Assembly (NCBI GenBank): GCA_018398765.1
Contig: JAHBMJ010000117.1
Location: 12,501 to 43,520 of the forward strand
Reading direction: 5' to 3'
Length of the DNA stretch: 31,020 nucleotides
DNA from: Chromera velia
Lineage: Eukaryota; Sar; Chromeraceae
The position numbers and the translations under genes are program-made. Each line of letters begins with the position of its first letter. Positions within the stretch are counted from its first letter, which is position 1. The notes under the pieces are model-generated. The model was not told the origin of the DNA. It did no database searches and worked only from the letters and a program-made list of their open reading frames with translations. Shown here piece after piece: positions 9,266-20,740 of this stretch.

Positions 9266-10069
9266 AGTAAGTGATTGCACAAATGAGTAATAGACGGCGG
9301 GATTATAAAGAGCTGCACAGTGAGAAAGATGGTGAGTGAGTAGATGATCCAGTGAGTGCTTGAAAACGAGCTAGAAAACGAGCAGCTGCAACGAGACAAT
9401 ACGACCACCAGAAAGATGAGCCTGCACACGAAATAAGCACCATTCAACGACATGAGCACAATACCAGTCTCCACAATTAACTGACGATTCAAAGCTGCCT
9501 TATCATTCTCCACCACGTGTTCTAAGACCCCACCGACAGCGACGCTCCGGAATGTACGTTACACAACATACCTTCACCACAGCAAATTACAGACAGCTTC
9601 CACCTGCTCCCATAAAACATAGCAGATGATGCATATGTACGTACAGACACAAGAGACGTCGCCTACCTTTGAAATGCACTTCCACCATGAGTTTTTCACA
9701 TCATGAATGCATGGACGGACACCCGATGGGTTGATATTAATGCTCACAGATTCATTCACGTACAGTGTGATTCCCTGATGGACGGATGGATGGACATACA
9801 ATATATATGAATATAATAAACGATACATGCATGCACTCTCATCTCATTCTTCCATGCACCTTTCTACCAGATCTTCACACTCCTAAACAGCTTGGATCAG
9901 CTTGGTTCGCACTCGAACTCCTGAGAATATAAAACACCGTTCTTCCACCCGACAGATATCGTCCAGAAACTGCAAAACTCCCGATCTAGCTCCCGACTCT
10001 ACTTACATCTGAAGGTTTATTCCTTTTTATTATCATCTGACCGTAACTGACCTGCACTCTAACTTACAT
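9266..10069. other. Spacer, nothing recognised
   Basis: Mixed-composition sequence with scattered short open frames, none with coding character. Nothing that would act as a promoter for the 10.1-kb gene can be singled out. Confidence 0.5.
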
Positions 10070-10144
10070 TGAGAGTCCACCATTTCTACCTCGAAGATTA
10101 CCATTAATTTCTCAAAGAGGACTGGTGACTCCTCGACTACTGCC

Positions 10145-10882
10145 ATGCAACCGCAAGTGGTGCAGGCTTTGTGCACCTGCGCCCCTCCAGGGCAGAGCCC
10201 CTACCATCTGGTTGTCAATCGACGGGACCTGGCGAACGTTGTTCAACCCTTTTACGACGATAAGTACTCGTATGCTATGGGAGGTACCATCGAAAACCGG
10301 GGCTACGAGCTCACGTGGAATGTCCATCGCCCATCCGCTCAGGATGTTAAGCAGGCTAATCTCATCAGGGCCCTCCGTCTCCTCCCAAACGAGTTCAAGC
10401 CCGCCACGGATACCACCTACGTCCGCGACCCCACTTTGAACCACATCGTACCGTCGAATCTTAGCGAGTCTGGGGTTCACTTAATGATCGATCTTGATGC
10501 CGTGACTGACATGATTGATACCGCCCTTGAGAATCTCGCCATCTCCCCCTTTGGCAATGGCCGGGAGAAGTTCTACGACCTCACACCTCTGCTTACATAC
10601 CACGTGTGCAACAAGTCATGCGTTCTGTGGAAGCGAACCGATACTTGAATTTTTTTCGAATGCCCCAGTATGATTTCCAATCGCACATTGTCCAACGGCA
10701 CCCACCTTACGGACCTATGCCCCCTAGAGGGCTTGACCATAAACCTGACCACCTACCTGACCATAATCAACGCGATCAAGTACGTGCGGGTCACTAACGT
10801 GTCGAGCACCAACCATACAGTCTTCAACTCCATCACCGTTGTCAACGAGATTGACTTGGATGCGCAGCAGGACTCTGAATGA
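10145..10882 (+). pseudogene. Unrecognised GC3-rich gene interrupted by one TGA
   Basis: ATG 10145 (TGCCATGC context) opens a frame of 167 codons ended by TGA 10646-10648. The same frame then stays open to TGA 10880-10882, giving about 245 codons if the first stop is ignored. Both parts strongly prefer G or C at the third base (runs of ACC, AAC, ATC, GTC, CTG) although the DNA on either side is AT-rich, so I read them as one gene with one disabling or read-through stop. The C-terminal part is rich in Thr, Ile, Val and Asn and looks beta-stranded (LTINLTTYLTIINAIKYV). The N-terminal part has no recognised domain, signal peptide or membrane helix. Alternatives are two separate genes, or deliberate UGA decoding. 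Function unknown. Confidence 0.6.
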
Positions 10883-12825
10883 GCGAGTTTAAAACACTCT
10901 GAAGTCGTTAAACATGCATGCGGTCGCCGATGCACATCAACGGGCCTTCTGTACTCATTCAGAATTTACCACTCATGCATGCATATATATATCAGACTGT
11001 TCGATACCCTCCACATATCTCGAAAACATGGATTCATGCAATCCTGGTGCAAACTTTACAGCTTCAGCTCTCAAAAAATCTCTTCAGTCCTGTTGTGCAT
11101 TCTTTGCGAAAAAAATGATCATATGACAGAGAAAATACTTCAAACCGCTCACTGAAACTCACGCAATCATTAGGCATAAGGAGGGTTTCATTCATTCTAT
11201 CAGTACATGGAGCCATGCATGCATGCATATGTAGTTCTACTGACTTCTACTGCTCATACAGCGTTCACATAATTGAAATTCCTTCCACTGAAACACTTGT
11301 TCCTGGCTTTATACGGATCTACTATTCACCGATATGTACTACAAATGAACTAAAATCATAGCGGTGCATTCGATCCTGCAATATAAATCACAATGATCAT
11401 GCGTGTATGTTTTTTTCGTGATTTATCATACCTAACTTATCCTGGTTATCATACGGTCTTACTCCAAGTCAATCATACATTCTTTCAATGTTCTACACCA
11501 TAGAAACAATTGATTTCTTTACATAATTCAATTTTTTGAATAAACATTTATCTTTTACTAGATTCTTTATTATAATTCCTTTTTGAATGAATGATATAAA
11601 AAAAAATTAAACTTATACGTATCTCTAAACTAGTCTCTAGACTGTAGTTCACATGTACACTCAATGTTTATTTCAGAATTATGTAAAAAACATCAATCTA
11701 TTTCACTTCTTTCACATATAACATTATTCCCTGAAAATTTCAGTGAAAATCTCTAACCCTAGTAAATATGAAGTTAATATTCATGTACATGATACTTTTA
11801 TATGTCATACTTATAAAATCTTGTATATGCATATATATGCTCTAATTTTTGTATTCCTATAGTACTTTTTTTCAAGTACAACAAGATATTAAATAGTAGA
11901 AGTTAGAGGCGATATGAGGTGCAGACTTCTCTTCTACAACAGTATATCCCTTCTCCTACGCATAGTTCATTGTATAATGATTTCTTATTTCACTATATTT
12001 TACTAACATACACTTTACTACGACTACATTTAACTGTATGATTCAAATTCATCATATCAACCTGCTTTTAATAATTTTGTTCACCCTTGAAGGTTCGATT
12101 TCATGCTTACTTAGAGCTATACCGGCGCCTGCGAGGTAGTCGCCTGCTTGCTAACAATGCCCCCAGGGCCCCCCGAGGCACTCACCCAACTTGTTGGGTG
12201 TATCTCGTATATAATATATATAAAGAATACGTAAACTTTCCGGGGCCTTCATCCATGCATCCATATCCTTCCATTGCACGCAATCAACTTAGTCAGGCTG
12301 ATGTCACACTGACTCCCCGACAGGAGGCCATGCAGGCCCGCCCTCTAATGATATCATGTACAGCCAAATGTAGAGAGTGGGTGTGATTGCTGGAGTTTCC
12401 GAATTAATGGCAGTATCACTGGACCTCTCGCCACAGAAGCAGAGGCAGCAGACAAAACCTTGAAAAACTTATATATGTGCCGCCCTGAGTTAACACTGGC
12501 AGTTGTAGAATCAAACTGAAACGTCTGGCTAAGTGCAGGATGAAAAGAATGAAAGGAGGCTGTGGGAGATATGTAGAGAAAAGAAATCTCTTTGATCAAG
12601 GCATCAGTTACAAGTTTTGAGTTGAATAACAGATGCAAACAAAATATTTGCAGAACGAACCACAGCCAGGAAGGGTGTTGTACGCATGTTTCCCTTGCAC
12701 TTTGTGGTCGCCCTGTCTGCCGAGGAAAGACACATGATAAAGAGGGGAGAAGTAGGGACACTCTTGGTAGGAGTCTATCAGCTACCTCGTTGGTAGACCT
12801 GTTTTGTAAGGTAAAACCCTGACAG
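10883..12825. other. AT-rich intergenic spacer
   Basis: About 1.9 kb with no supportable gene. 10970-12080 is AT-rich with repeated ATGCATGC and TATATA tracts. A perfect CACCCAACTTGTTGGGTG palindrome lies near 12183-12200 in a more GC-rich patch (12120-12190). A minus-strand frame of 135 codons at 12354-12761 has no recognisable motif and I do not call it a gene. Confidence 0.5.
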
Positions 12826-12928
12826 CCCGAGGATGACTCTGCGCTGTATGAAAGATTTGAAGGTGGGCTTCGACTTAGATCAGATTGAGAGCCTGCTCAC
12901 AGAGAGGGGGGCTTGCAGTCTGAGAAAA
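12826..12928 (+). other. Exon-like segment on the left flank of the 2.3-kb TIR element
   Basis: After a CCCTGACAG acceptor-like sequence, a frame reads PRMTLRCMKDLKVGF, then DLDQIESLLTERGACSLRK, and reaches exactly the edge of the inverted-repeat element at AAA then GTAACAG. The peptide looks coding (Leu/Glu-rich, possibly helical) but is only about 34 codons. A second frame (PEDDSALYERFEGGLRL) is also plausible, so the frame is not certain. No homologue is recognised. Confidence 0.3.
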
Positions 12929-12929
12929 G

Positions 12930-13458
12930 TAACAGAGTGGACTCCAAAGTAGGACTTAGTGGAATTCAAAGTGACTTTTAAATTAACTATAGTCTAGCTT
13001 CATTATAAAGTAAAACTAGGTTGCTTAAAGCAATCTAGAGCCTTTTAAAGCATTTAAAATCGTTACTCCTGTGCGAATCTACTCAAATATGCTTAAAAGA
13101 TCGGTTGATTAGCTAGGGTGCATGGTGGAAAAAATTATGATCACCGCGGCACGTAGAAGTTAGTGAACATTACCTGCAAAGAAATACACAGGCACAACAC
13201 TAATGGATACGCTCAAAAGCAACGTTTAGCGCCGCCAATCAACTACAAAGAATTGCTTTTTTTGCAAAGGAGACAGTGCAGGAAGGAAGGCTTCATAGCT
13301 AGGTTGGTCAGACCGGACAGGAAGCGGTCAGTGGGGGTTTGAGAGGATTCCAAAGAACAGAGCACAGAGACAACATAATTCTTTTTACAAAGAACTCACA
13401 CTACACAGTGCAAAAGCTTGCAAATCATTCTGTATGTGTCAATGAGAAACTGTAAAAA
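12930..13458 (+). repeat. Left terminal inverted repeat of the 2.3-kb element
   Basis: It pairs in reverse complement with 14742-15266. Similarity is lost at about 13458, just before GTAAAAAAGAAGG. The best-preserved part is near 13100-13260 (from GGTTGATTAGCTAGG to CGCCAATCAAC), where the two copies differ at few positions. Confidence 0.9.
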
Positions 13459-14300
13459 AGAAGGACAGGTCTGTAGGTAGATCCAGATGTTCAGAGAGAG
13501 ACCAGTATGGAGTGCCACAAATGAGAAAGGATGAACGAGTAAAGAGCACTTGCATCGGAATAGTATGGACCGCTTTCAAAGACTGACATATACAGAGCAA
13601 GTGGAAGACATTCAAATGCATAAAAGCTGAGCAATTGGTCTGGGTGGAAAAATGTCTGGCACGACTGAGAGCTGTGTAAAGCTTCAGAAGAGGTGGTCAA
13701 AAAATAGAGGCTCCAGCAGACTCTCCATCGACCCTCTCTCAGTGACCTCCCTTATGCGTTTCTGTCAAGCTCCTAGCAGAACAAAGAAGCTGGATGCTAA
13801 GCAAATCATCATGCAAAACGAGAGAGCAAGCCGCGCTTCTTTAACTGACCTGCAGGTGTCCCCAAGTCTCCGTCTACCAACACTTGCAAACACGGAGGGA
13901 CGGGCGTTCACGTTTTGTGCAGTCAAGGAAGCACTTCTGTCTAGCTTATTCTGCATGCACAAGGTCCCAAAGAAAAGACCAAAAGCCTAAAAAGCAGCGG
14001 GTCCAGACAGGCTGACCTGGGGGTTGACCGCGGGGCTCCCAAGACTGTGACCTGCAAGGAAAGAGTAAGGAGAACGATGAGGGCAGCAGTACTTTAACAC
14101 CTAGATAAGGCCGGCAGCCCTTCCCCGCTTGAATAGAAGGAGCAGCAGCAAGTAGGAAGACGTTGAAAACAAGATTAAGACGGCTGCTGTCCACTGGACC
14201 CACCTGCAAGCTCCACTTCGTGCCGACCCGAGGAGACCAAGCAACACCCGTCTCCTCCAGAGCCCCGAAAGTGCACTCCCGAAAAAAAAGTTAAAACCAA

Positions 14301-14360
14301 GAAAACGCTCTGTCAGACATCTTCTAACACCATCAGAAGACGTCTGACAGAGCGCTTTTT
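14301..14360. repeat. Perfect-to-near-perfect hairpin inside the 2.3-kb element
   Basis: Arms of about 24 bp (AACGCTCTGTCAGAC.TCTTCT and AGAAGACGTCTGACAGAGCG) flank a loop of about 9 nt (AACACCATC), followed by a T-run. One mismatch interrupts the stem. It could be a sub-terminal structure or a nested short element. Confidence 0.85.
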
Positions 14361-14637
14361 ATGGCAACATTTATGTGGGAAAAGTCTGTTTACTCAGGGG
14401 TTTAGGACTCCGCAGTTTTGAACCTGTGGACCTTCAACATGGATAAGAGACTTCAGACCCGATTATTGGCCGACAGAGGCAAAGTCGGCTGCGTGCGTCG
14501 AAGGAGCAGGGTGCCGCCACCCCCTCTGGCCCTGTGGCAGCGCCTCTTGAACCTACGATAAGCCCATGTCTGGACTTGGCGGCGGGGGGGTTTGACCCCC
14601 CTGGCCCAAGGTTCAGAAGTGCGGACTTCTGAACCTC

Positions 14638-14680
14638 GGGGGGGNNNNNNNNNNNNNNNNNNNGGGGGGGGGGGGGGGGT
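14638..14680. other. Assembly gap of 19 N within a G homopolymer
   Basis: The gap at 14645-14663 is bordered by G-runs on both sides. A short palindrome (GGTTCAGAAGT/ACTTCTGAACC) lies just upstream, so sequence length and content around it are unreliable. Confidence 0.95.
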
Positions 14681-14741
14681 CTGACCCAACTCGAGGTTCC
14701 TGACCCAAAACAGTCAGGGAAGGTGTTCTGTGCCACCTTTT

Positions 14742-15266
14742 CACAGTTTCTCATTGACACACGCAGAACGATTTGCAAGTTTTTGCACTGTGTAGTGTGA
14801 GTTCTTTGTGAAAAGAATTATAGTATCTCTATGCTCTGTTCTTTGGAATCCTCTCAAACCCCTACTGACCGCTTCCTGTCCAGTCTGACCAGCCTAGCTA
14901 TGAAGACCTCCTTTCTGCACTGTCTTCCTTGCAGACAAAGCAATTCTTTCTAGTTGATTGGCGGCGCTAAACGTTGCTTTTGAGCGTATCCATTAGTGTT
15001 GTGCCTGTGTATTTCTTTGCAGGTAATGTTCACTAACTTCTACGTGCCGCAGTGATCATAATTTTTCCCACCATGCATCCTAGCTAATCAACCGGTCTTT
15101 TGAGCATATTTGAGCAGATTTGTACAGGAATAACGATTTTAAATGCTTTAAAAGGCTCTAGATTGCTTTAAGCAACCTAGTTTTACTTTATAATGAAGCT
15201 AGACTATAGTAAATTTAAAAGTTATTTTGAATTCCACTAAGTCCTACTTTGGAGTCCATTCTGTTA
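14742..15266 (-). repeat. Right terminal inverted repeat of the 2.3-kb element
   Basis: Reverse-complement partner of 12930-13458. Differences are mostly single-base transitions and a few small indels. Confidence 0.9.
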
Positions 15267-15268
15267 AG

Positions 15269-15414
15269 TTTATGGAAGCGCTCATTCAACAAGCCAAGAT
15301 ATCAGATCATGCCTCATTGGGTGTCTGCAGGTTCTTTGTGAAGTGTTGCGGATCAGAGCACGCTGCTCAAGAGCATCCTTGTGCATCAGATCTTTGGGCA
15401 GGTCTACTAAAGAG
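15269..15414 (+). other. Exon-like segment on the right flank of the 2.3-kb TIR element
   Basis: Starting right after the AG at 15267-15268, a frame reads FMEALIQQAKISDHASLGVC, then RFFVKCCGSEHAAQEHP, then CASDLWAGLLKR, and meets a GTAAGG donor-like sequence at 15415. The peptide resembles helical repeat (ARM/HEAT-like) sequence but the match is only impressionistic. It is in phase 0 with the left-flank segment 12826-12928 if 12929-15268 is removed. No homologue is recognised. Confidence 0.33.
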
Positions 15415-15442
15415 GGTAAGGGGAGAGATAAAGAAGCTCAGA

Positions 15443-17529
15443 GGCTGGCTGTATGGAGGGCTGGAGGTCGGGGTAGGGGAACTCTGGGGGGGAGGTCTGT
15501 GGAGAGAGGGAGGGACCGACCCTCAATGGAAGGGCATGGGTGTTGGGGTTCTTTCTGCTTCTTGGCTGGACAGAGGAGAGGAGAGGAGGGAGGAAGGGAG
15601 GCTAGGAGCTTTGTGCGTGAATGTGATTGGACGTTTCTCTTCTTTTCTTCTCTGTGCATCTTCTTATTCTCTCTCTCCTGCTGGCATCCCTTTTTAGACA
15701 CCTCACACATGTAGTCAGTCAGAATGAATGAATAATGCCTGCATGCCTGTCGGGGAGCACATGCACGAGGGAACAGACACACCTTGAGTACGGCTTGAGG
15801 TGGTGGCAGCCTAACCTGTGGTCGAGAGAACCCCCCGGGCCCGGTCCCGTGTATGTTTCCCCTTCAGTTTCACTCCCTCGTTTGTTTCCTTCATTGGCGT
15901 GTGTCAAGTCTCCTCTTTTGATCCTGAACCCCTGCCGACTTCGCTTTGCTTTGCTTTGCTTTGCTCTGCTCGACTGACTGGCTGACTGACAGTGCATGCA
16001 GGCAGACAGGAAGGCGATATGTAGATGAGACCATGGACATGATATAAGTCTGCACGCGTCGTGAGCCAAAGTAAGCACTCTCAGGCAGGAATCGAGTGAG
16101 CTGACATCCAATCAGATGCTCCACGTTTTTTTTTGGGACCGCGCTCTCTCTCTGTCTTTCCGTTTGTCTATTCACTCACGCACATACGCGAGCACACGGA
16201 GAGTACGGCACATACCTCTGGATACGGGCAGGCGACTTCACAGGTCAAATGTCTCGAGGGTCTCTCCAGAGCCCCCCCTGAGTGCCCATCCACTGGCCTC
16301 AAAGGCCTCAAGTATACTTATACGGGTATTTGTATAAACATAAATAAACACACCCCATCCATACCACCCACGACCACCCCTCATTTGTATAGGCTTTCTC
16401 CCCTCCCTCTTCCCAGCCGATCGTTCGTTTTGTATGAGCATGTGTATAAGTGGACAAGTATAAGTGAGAAGCGATAATAAGCAAATGCATTACGCCCCTG
16501 TACATGTATGTGTATGTCATGGACCGAGTGCGTCCGTGCGTCGTTGCATTCAATTTTATCCGATGCTTCACCGACTGCCTGCAGGACGCTAGCGAGGAGT
16601 AGGAGGGAGGACGGCAGAGTAGCTGGGGCAGCTGGGTTACATGCCTCCGAACTGCAACGAGGCCGAAAGAGATGGACAAGGCTGTATAGGCATTGTGCTG
16701 AGGTGAGTGCTTACAGGGCCTGGATAGTGTATCTTGTGCGATGAAGCCTTTGTCCATATGGTCTTGTGCCGTTTTGGTACCAATGTTTTCTTTGTAACAT
16801 TCGCTGCCTCGCTGCCGGTGCGTGTATGGTACCCGCGAATAGTCCCTTCAGTTTACGGAATGGACGATAAATCAATCAGATATCATTAGTTCTTATTTCA
16901 TCGTGTCCTCTTGCCCTTCTTTCTGTTTGCAAATGAATGCAGCGTTGGTTGAGGTCTTTGCCACATCAGTGGGGAGAGTGGAGGGAGGAGCGGGAGGGCA
17001 TCTGCCGGTGGTGGCCGGGAAGAGTCTGGATCTAGGCGTACTTGGGGCTGGCAGAAGATCTGTGGAAGAGAGCGGTCAGTAAGTGCGTGAGTGAATGAGT
17101 AACTGATTGAGTGGGACCTCTTGTGTTTAAAAGAAAGAGAGCATTGTATGGTCGATGGTATGAGGTGTGTCCAGTCATGTAGGTGGGCGCCCATGCATAT
17201 CTGCCCCTCCCGCCTGCATGCCCGCAGTTCCGCCCCTTTCCCGTCGTGACTGTCACTGTCTTGAGAGACGTCAGCTGAGCGGTCTGTCTCTCTCCATGCA
17301 GCTCTGCACATCCCAGGTCGACCGCCCTCACTCAATACACGCTTGGCTTTTCTGTCAGTGTTGTACGGTCTCTCTTCTTTCCTAGCTGCATGCATGGGCT
17401 CATGCATGTTACGGCCGTTGTGGTCTTCTTCAATTTGTGTATGTTGATTCTCTAGCTGTGTGTCTTCTTTCATTCAAACTGGCTGCAGAGTGGTGTTAAA
17501 CTTCCCCCCATTGTGTTTTTAGTGCGGGG
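15443..17529. repeat. 2.09-kb tandem array, unit 1 (intact)
   Basis: The unit starts near GGCTGGCTGTATGG and repeats with a 2,087-bp period (anchor GGAGGGCTGGAGGTCGG at 15455, 17542 and 19632). Landmarks are a (TTTGC)n pentanucleotide tract at 15941-15970, a CTTATACGGGTATTTG segment near 16317, and a GGTACC-rich part near 16776-16832. Exon-like segments with splice-like borders occur at 16585-16702 (CAG before, GTGAGT after) and 16943-17074 (CAG before, GTCAGT after). No intact gene is evident. Confidence 0.93.
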
Positions 17530-19619
17530 GGGCACCTGCATGGAGGGCTGGAGGTCGGAGTAGGGGAACTCTGGGGGGGAGGTCTGTAGAGAGAGGGAGG
17601 GACCGATCCTCAATGAAAGGGCGTGGGTGTTGGGGTTCTTTCTGCTTCTTGGCTGGACAGAGGAGAGGAGAGGAGGGAGGAAGGGAGGCCAGGAGCTTTG
17701 TGCGTGAATGTGTTTGGACGTTTCTCTTCTTTCCTTCTCTATGCGTCTTCTTATTCTCTCTCTCCTGCTGGCATCCTTTTTTAGACATCTCACACATGCA
17801 GTCAGTCAGAATGAATGAATGATGCCTGCATGCCTGTCGGGGAGCACATGCACGAGGGAACAGACACACCTTAAGTACGGCTTGAGGTGGTAGTAGCCTA
17901 ACCTGTGGTCGAGAGAACCCCCCGGGTCCCGTGTATGTTTCCCCTTCAGTTTCACTCCCTCGTTTGTTTTCTTCATTGGCGTGTGTCAAGTCTCCTCTTT
18001 TGATCCTGAACCCCTGCCAACTTCGCTTCGCTTTGCTTTGCTTTGCTCTGCTCGACTGACTGGCTGACTGACAGTGTATGGAGGCAGACAAGAAGGCGAC
18101 ATGTAGATGAGACCACGGACATGATATAAGTCTGCGCGCATCGTGAGCCAAAGTAAGCACTCTCAGGCAGGAATCGAGTGAGCTGACATCCAATCAGATG
18201 CTCCACATTTTTTTCTGGGACCGCGCTCTCTCTCTGTCTCTCCGTTTGTCTATTCACTCACTCATGCACGCACGCATACGGAGAGTGCAGCACACACCTC
18301 TGGATACGGGCAGGCGACTTTACAGGTCAAATATCTTAAGGGTCTTTCCAGGACCCCCCTGAGTGCCTATCCACTGGCCTTGAGGGCCTCAAGTATACTT
18401 ATACGGGTATTTGTATAAACATAAATAAACACACCCCATTTATGCCACCCACGACCACCCCTCATTTGCGCAGGCTCTCTCCCCTCCCTCTTCCCGGCCG
18501 ATCGTTCGTTTTACATGAGCACGTGTATAAGTGGACAAGTATAAGTGAGAAACGATAGTAAGCAAATGCATTACACCCCTGTGCATGTATATATATGTCA
18601 CGGACCGAGTGCGTCCATGCGTCGTTGCATTCGATTTTTTATCCGATGCTTCACCGACTGCCTGCAGGATGCTAGCGGAGAGTAGGAGGGAGGACGGCAG
18701 GGTAGCTGGGGCAGCTGGATTGCATACCTCCGAACTGCAACAAGGCCAAAAGAGACGGACAAGGCTGTATAGGCATTGTGCTGAGGTGAGTGCCTGCAGG
18801 GCTGGATGGTGTATCTTGTACGACGAAGCCTTTGTCCGTGTGGTCTTGTGCTGTTGTGGTACCAATGTTGTCTTTGTGACATTCGCTGTCTCGCTGCCGG
18901 TGCGTGCATGGTACCCGCAAATAGTCCCTTCAGTTTACGGAATAAACGATAAATCAATCAGATATTATTGGTTCTTGTTTTATCATGTCCTCTTGCCCTT
19001 CTTTCTGTTTGCAAATGAATGCAGCGTTGGTTGAGGTCTTTAATTGCTGCGTCGGTGGGGAGAGTGGAGGGAGGGGTGGGAGGGCATCTGCCGGTGGTGG
19101 CCGGGAAGAGTCCGAACCTCGGCGCACTTGGGGCTGGTAGAAGATCTGTGGAAGAGAGTGGTCAGTAAGTGCATGAGTGAATGAGTAACTGATTGAGTGG
19201 GTCCTCTTATGTTTAAAAGAAAGAGAGCATTGTATGGTTGATAGTATGAGGTATGTCCAGTCATGTAAGTGGGCGCCCATGCACACCCGCCCCTCCCACC
19301 TACATGCCCGGCCACAGTTCCGCCCCTTTCCCATTATGACTGTCACTGTCTTGAGAGACGTCAGCTGAGCGGTCTGTCTCTCCCTATGTAGCTCTGCACA
19401 TCCCGGGTCGACCGCCCTCACTCAATGCACGCTTGGCTTTTCTGTCAGTGTTGTACGGTCTCTCTTCTTTCCTAGCTGCATGCATGGGCTCATGTATGTT
19501 ACGGCCGTTGTGGTCTTCTTCAATTTGTGTATGTTGATTCTCTAGCTGTATGTCTTCTTTCATTCAAACTGGCTGCAGAGTGGTGTTGAACTTCCCCCCG
19601 TCGTGTTTTTGATGTGGGG
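17530..19619. repeat. 2.09-kb tandem array, unit 2 (intact)
   Basis: Colinear with unit 1 over its whole length at roughly 94-95% identity by eye; differences are mostly transitions and 1-4-bp indels. The exon-like 118-bp segment is conserved in length (18668-18785). The 132-bp one carries a 4-bp AATT insertion near 19042 that breaks its frame. A minus-strand frame of 224 codons here is not preserved in unit 1, where it is split, so I do not call it. Confidence 0.93.
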
Positions 19620-20557
19620 GGGCGGCTACATGGAGGGCTGGAGGTCGGGGTAGGGGAACTCTGGGGGAGAGGTCTGTGGAGAGAGGGAGAGTCCGACCCT
19701 TAATGGAAGGGCGTGGGTGTTGGGGTTCTTTCTGCTTCTTGGCCGGACAGAGGAGAGGAGAGGAGGGAGGAAGGGACGCCAGGAGCTTTGAGCATGAGTG
19801 TGACTGGACATTTCTCTTCTTTCCTTCTCTGTGCATCTTCTTGTTCTCTGTCTGCTGCTGGTGTCTCTTTTCAGACACCTCACGCATGCAGTCAGTCAGA
19901 ATGAATGAATGATGCCTGCATAAACTGACTGTACTGACAATTAAAACTTCTGTACTAGAAAGTGACTTTTAATTTTTTATATATTACACTAAATTTTATA
20001 TAAAAAATTAAGTCTTTAAAGCACTTAGAATGATTCTATTTATTGTTTCTTACCTGTATGAAAGTATGAACAACTTTTAAAGATAAGGTTTAATGGGTTT
20101 GTGGTGTATATGTTAGAAATTATTGGACGAAAGAGTTATAGTATATTGATATGTCGGGGAGTGATTACAGACTCTGCAGGCATGTGACAATGCGCAGTGT
20201 AATGCACAAACAAGCTAACTTTTACTTTTAATGGAATACGCTGAATCTGCATACTGATATAAGGAGGGAGCACACAGCGGGCAACCCCCATGAAAGGTAA
20301 GAATGAATGTCCGCAAACAGATCTGCCGATTTAATACCCACAGAAAGCAGTTCCACCAAATAAATGTTGAGCACTATGACCGTGCAAGAGGTAAATGCTT
20401 AGCTTTTAAAAGTCTGATCGATCTATGGTCTCTAGCCAGAGGGCCTTGCGCATGACCGGCCATCATAGCGTTCTTGGTGAGGCCCGGCACTAGCCACTGG
20501 GTCTTAATCCACCCAGGAGCCCTACCTCCAAATTCTCATGCAAACAAGAGCTATGCC

Positions 20558-20740
20558 TCACTCCCTCAACTTCAGATCACCCGAGATTATCAGTCGTAAT
20601 GCTTCCTTACGAAACCTAAGCACCGACAAACGGTCCTCCAAGAAAGGCTCAGTCTGACCTGCAGCACAGATATGCAAAAATTCATAAAGTGGCTCACCTT
20701 CTAGCCATCCAAAGCTGGCCCCCCTAGCTGGCCCCCTCAT
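20558..20740 (-). other. Gene-like scrap inside insertion A
   Basis: A 60-codon frame from ATG (MRGPARGASFGWLEGEPLYE) includes LHICAAGQTEPFLEDRLSVL and ends at a TGA after KLRE. Composition looks coding but it is short and has no recognised family. It could be a captured exon or chance. Confidence 0.22.

Larger units (their letters stand above)
12930..15266. mobile_element. 2.3-kb DNA element with ~525-bp terminal inverted repeats
   Basis: The ends read TAACAGAGTGGACTCC and, on the reverse strand, TAACAGAATGGACTCC. The inverted repeats continue for about 525 bp at roughly 94-95% identity, judged by eye. A 2-bp AG flanks both ends (12928-12929 and 15267-15268). The central 1.28 kb (13459-14741) has no convincing transposase, so it is non-autonomous. 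It contains a hairpin at 14301-14360 and a 19-N assembly gap at 14645-14663. Very long TIRs are known in Foldback and some MULE-like elements; the superfamily cannot be assigned. The first and last bases coincide with possible splice sites (GT at 12929, AG at 15268). Confidence 0.85.

Noticed and set aside
8594..9516. Long minus-strand ORFs (up to 262 codons) rich in Thr/His/Ser/Leu
   Set aside because: They are translations of the 9-bp minisatellite; a unit divisible by three keeps every frame open.
12354..12761. Minus-strand 135-codon ORF
   Set aside because: No recognisable motif, unclear codon bias and no support from neighbours; could be chance.
17519..18193. 224-codon minus-strand ORF in array unit 2
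   Set aside because: It has no ATG start, is split by frameshifts in unit 1 and absent in unit 3, and includes the TTTGC microsatellite as pseudo-peptide.
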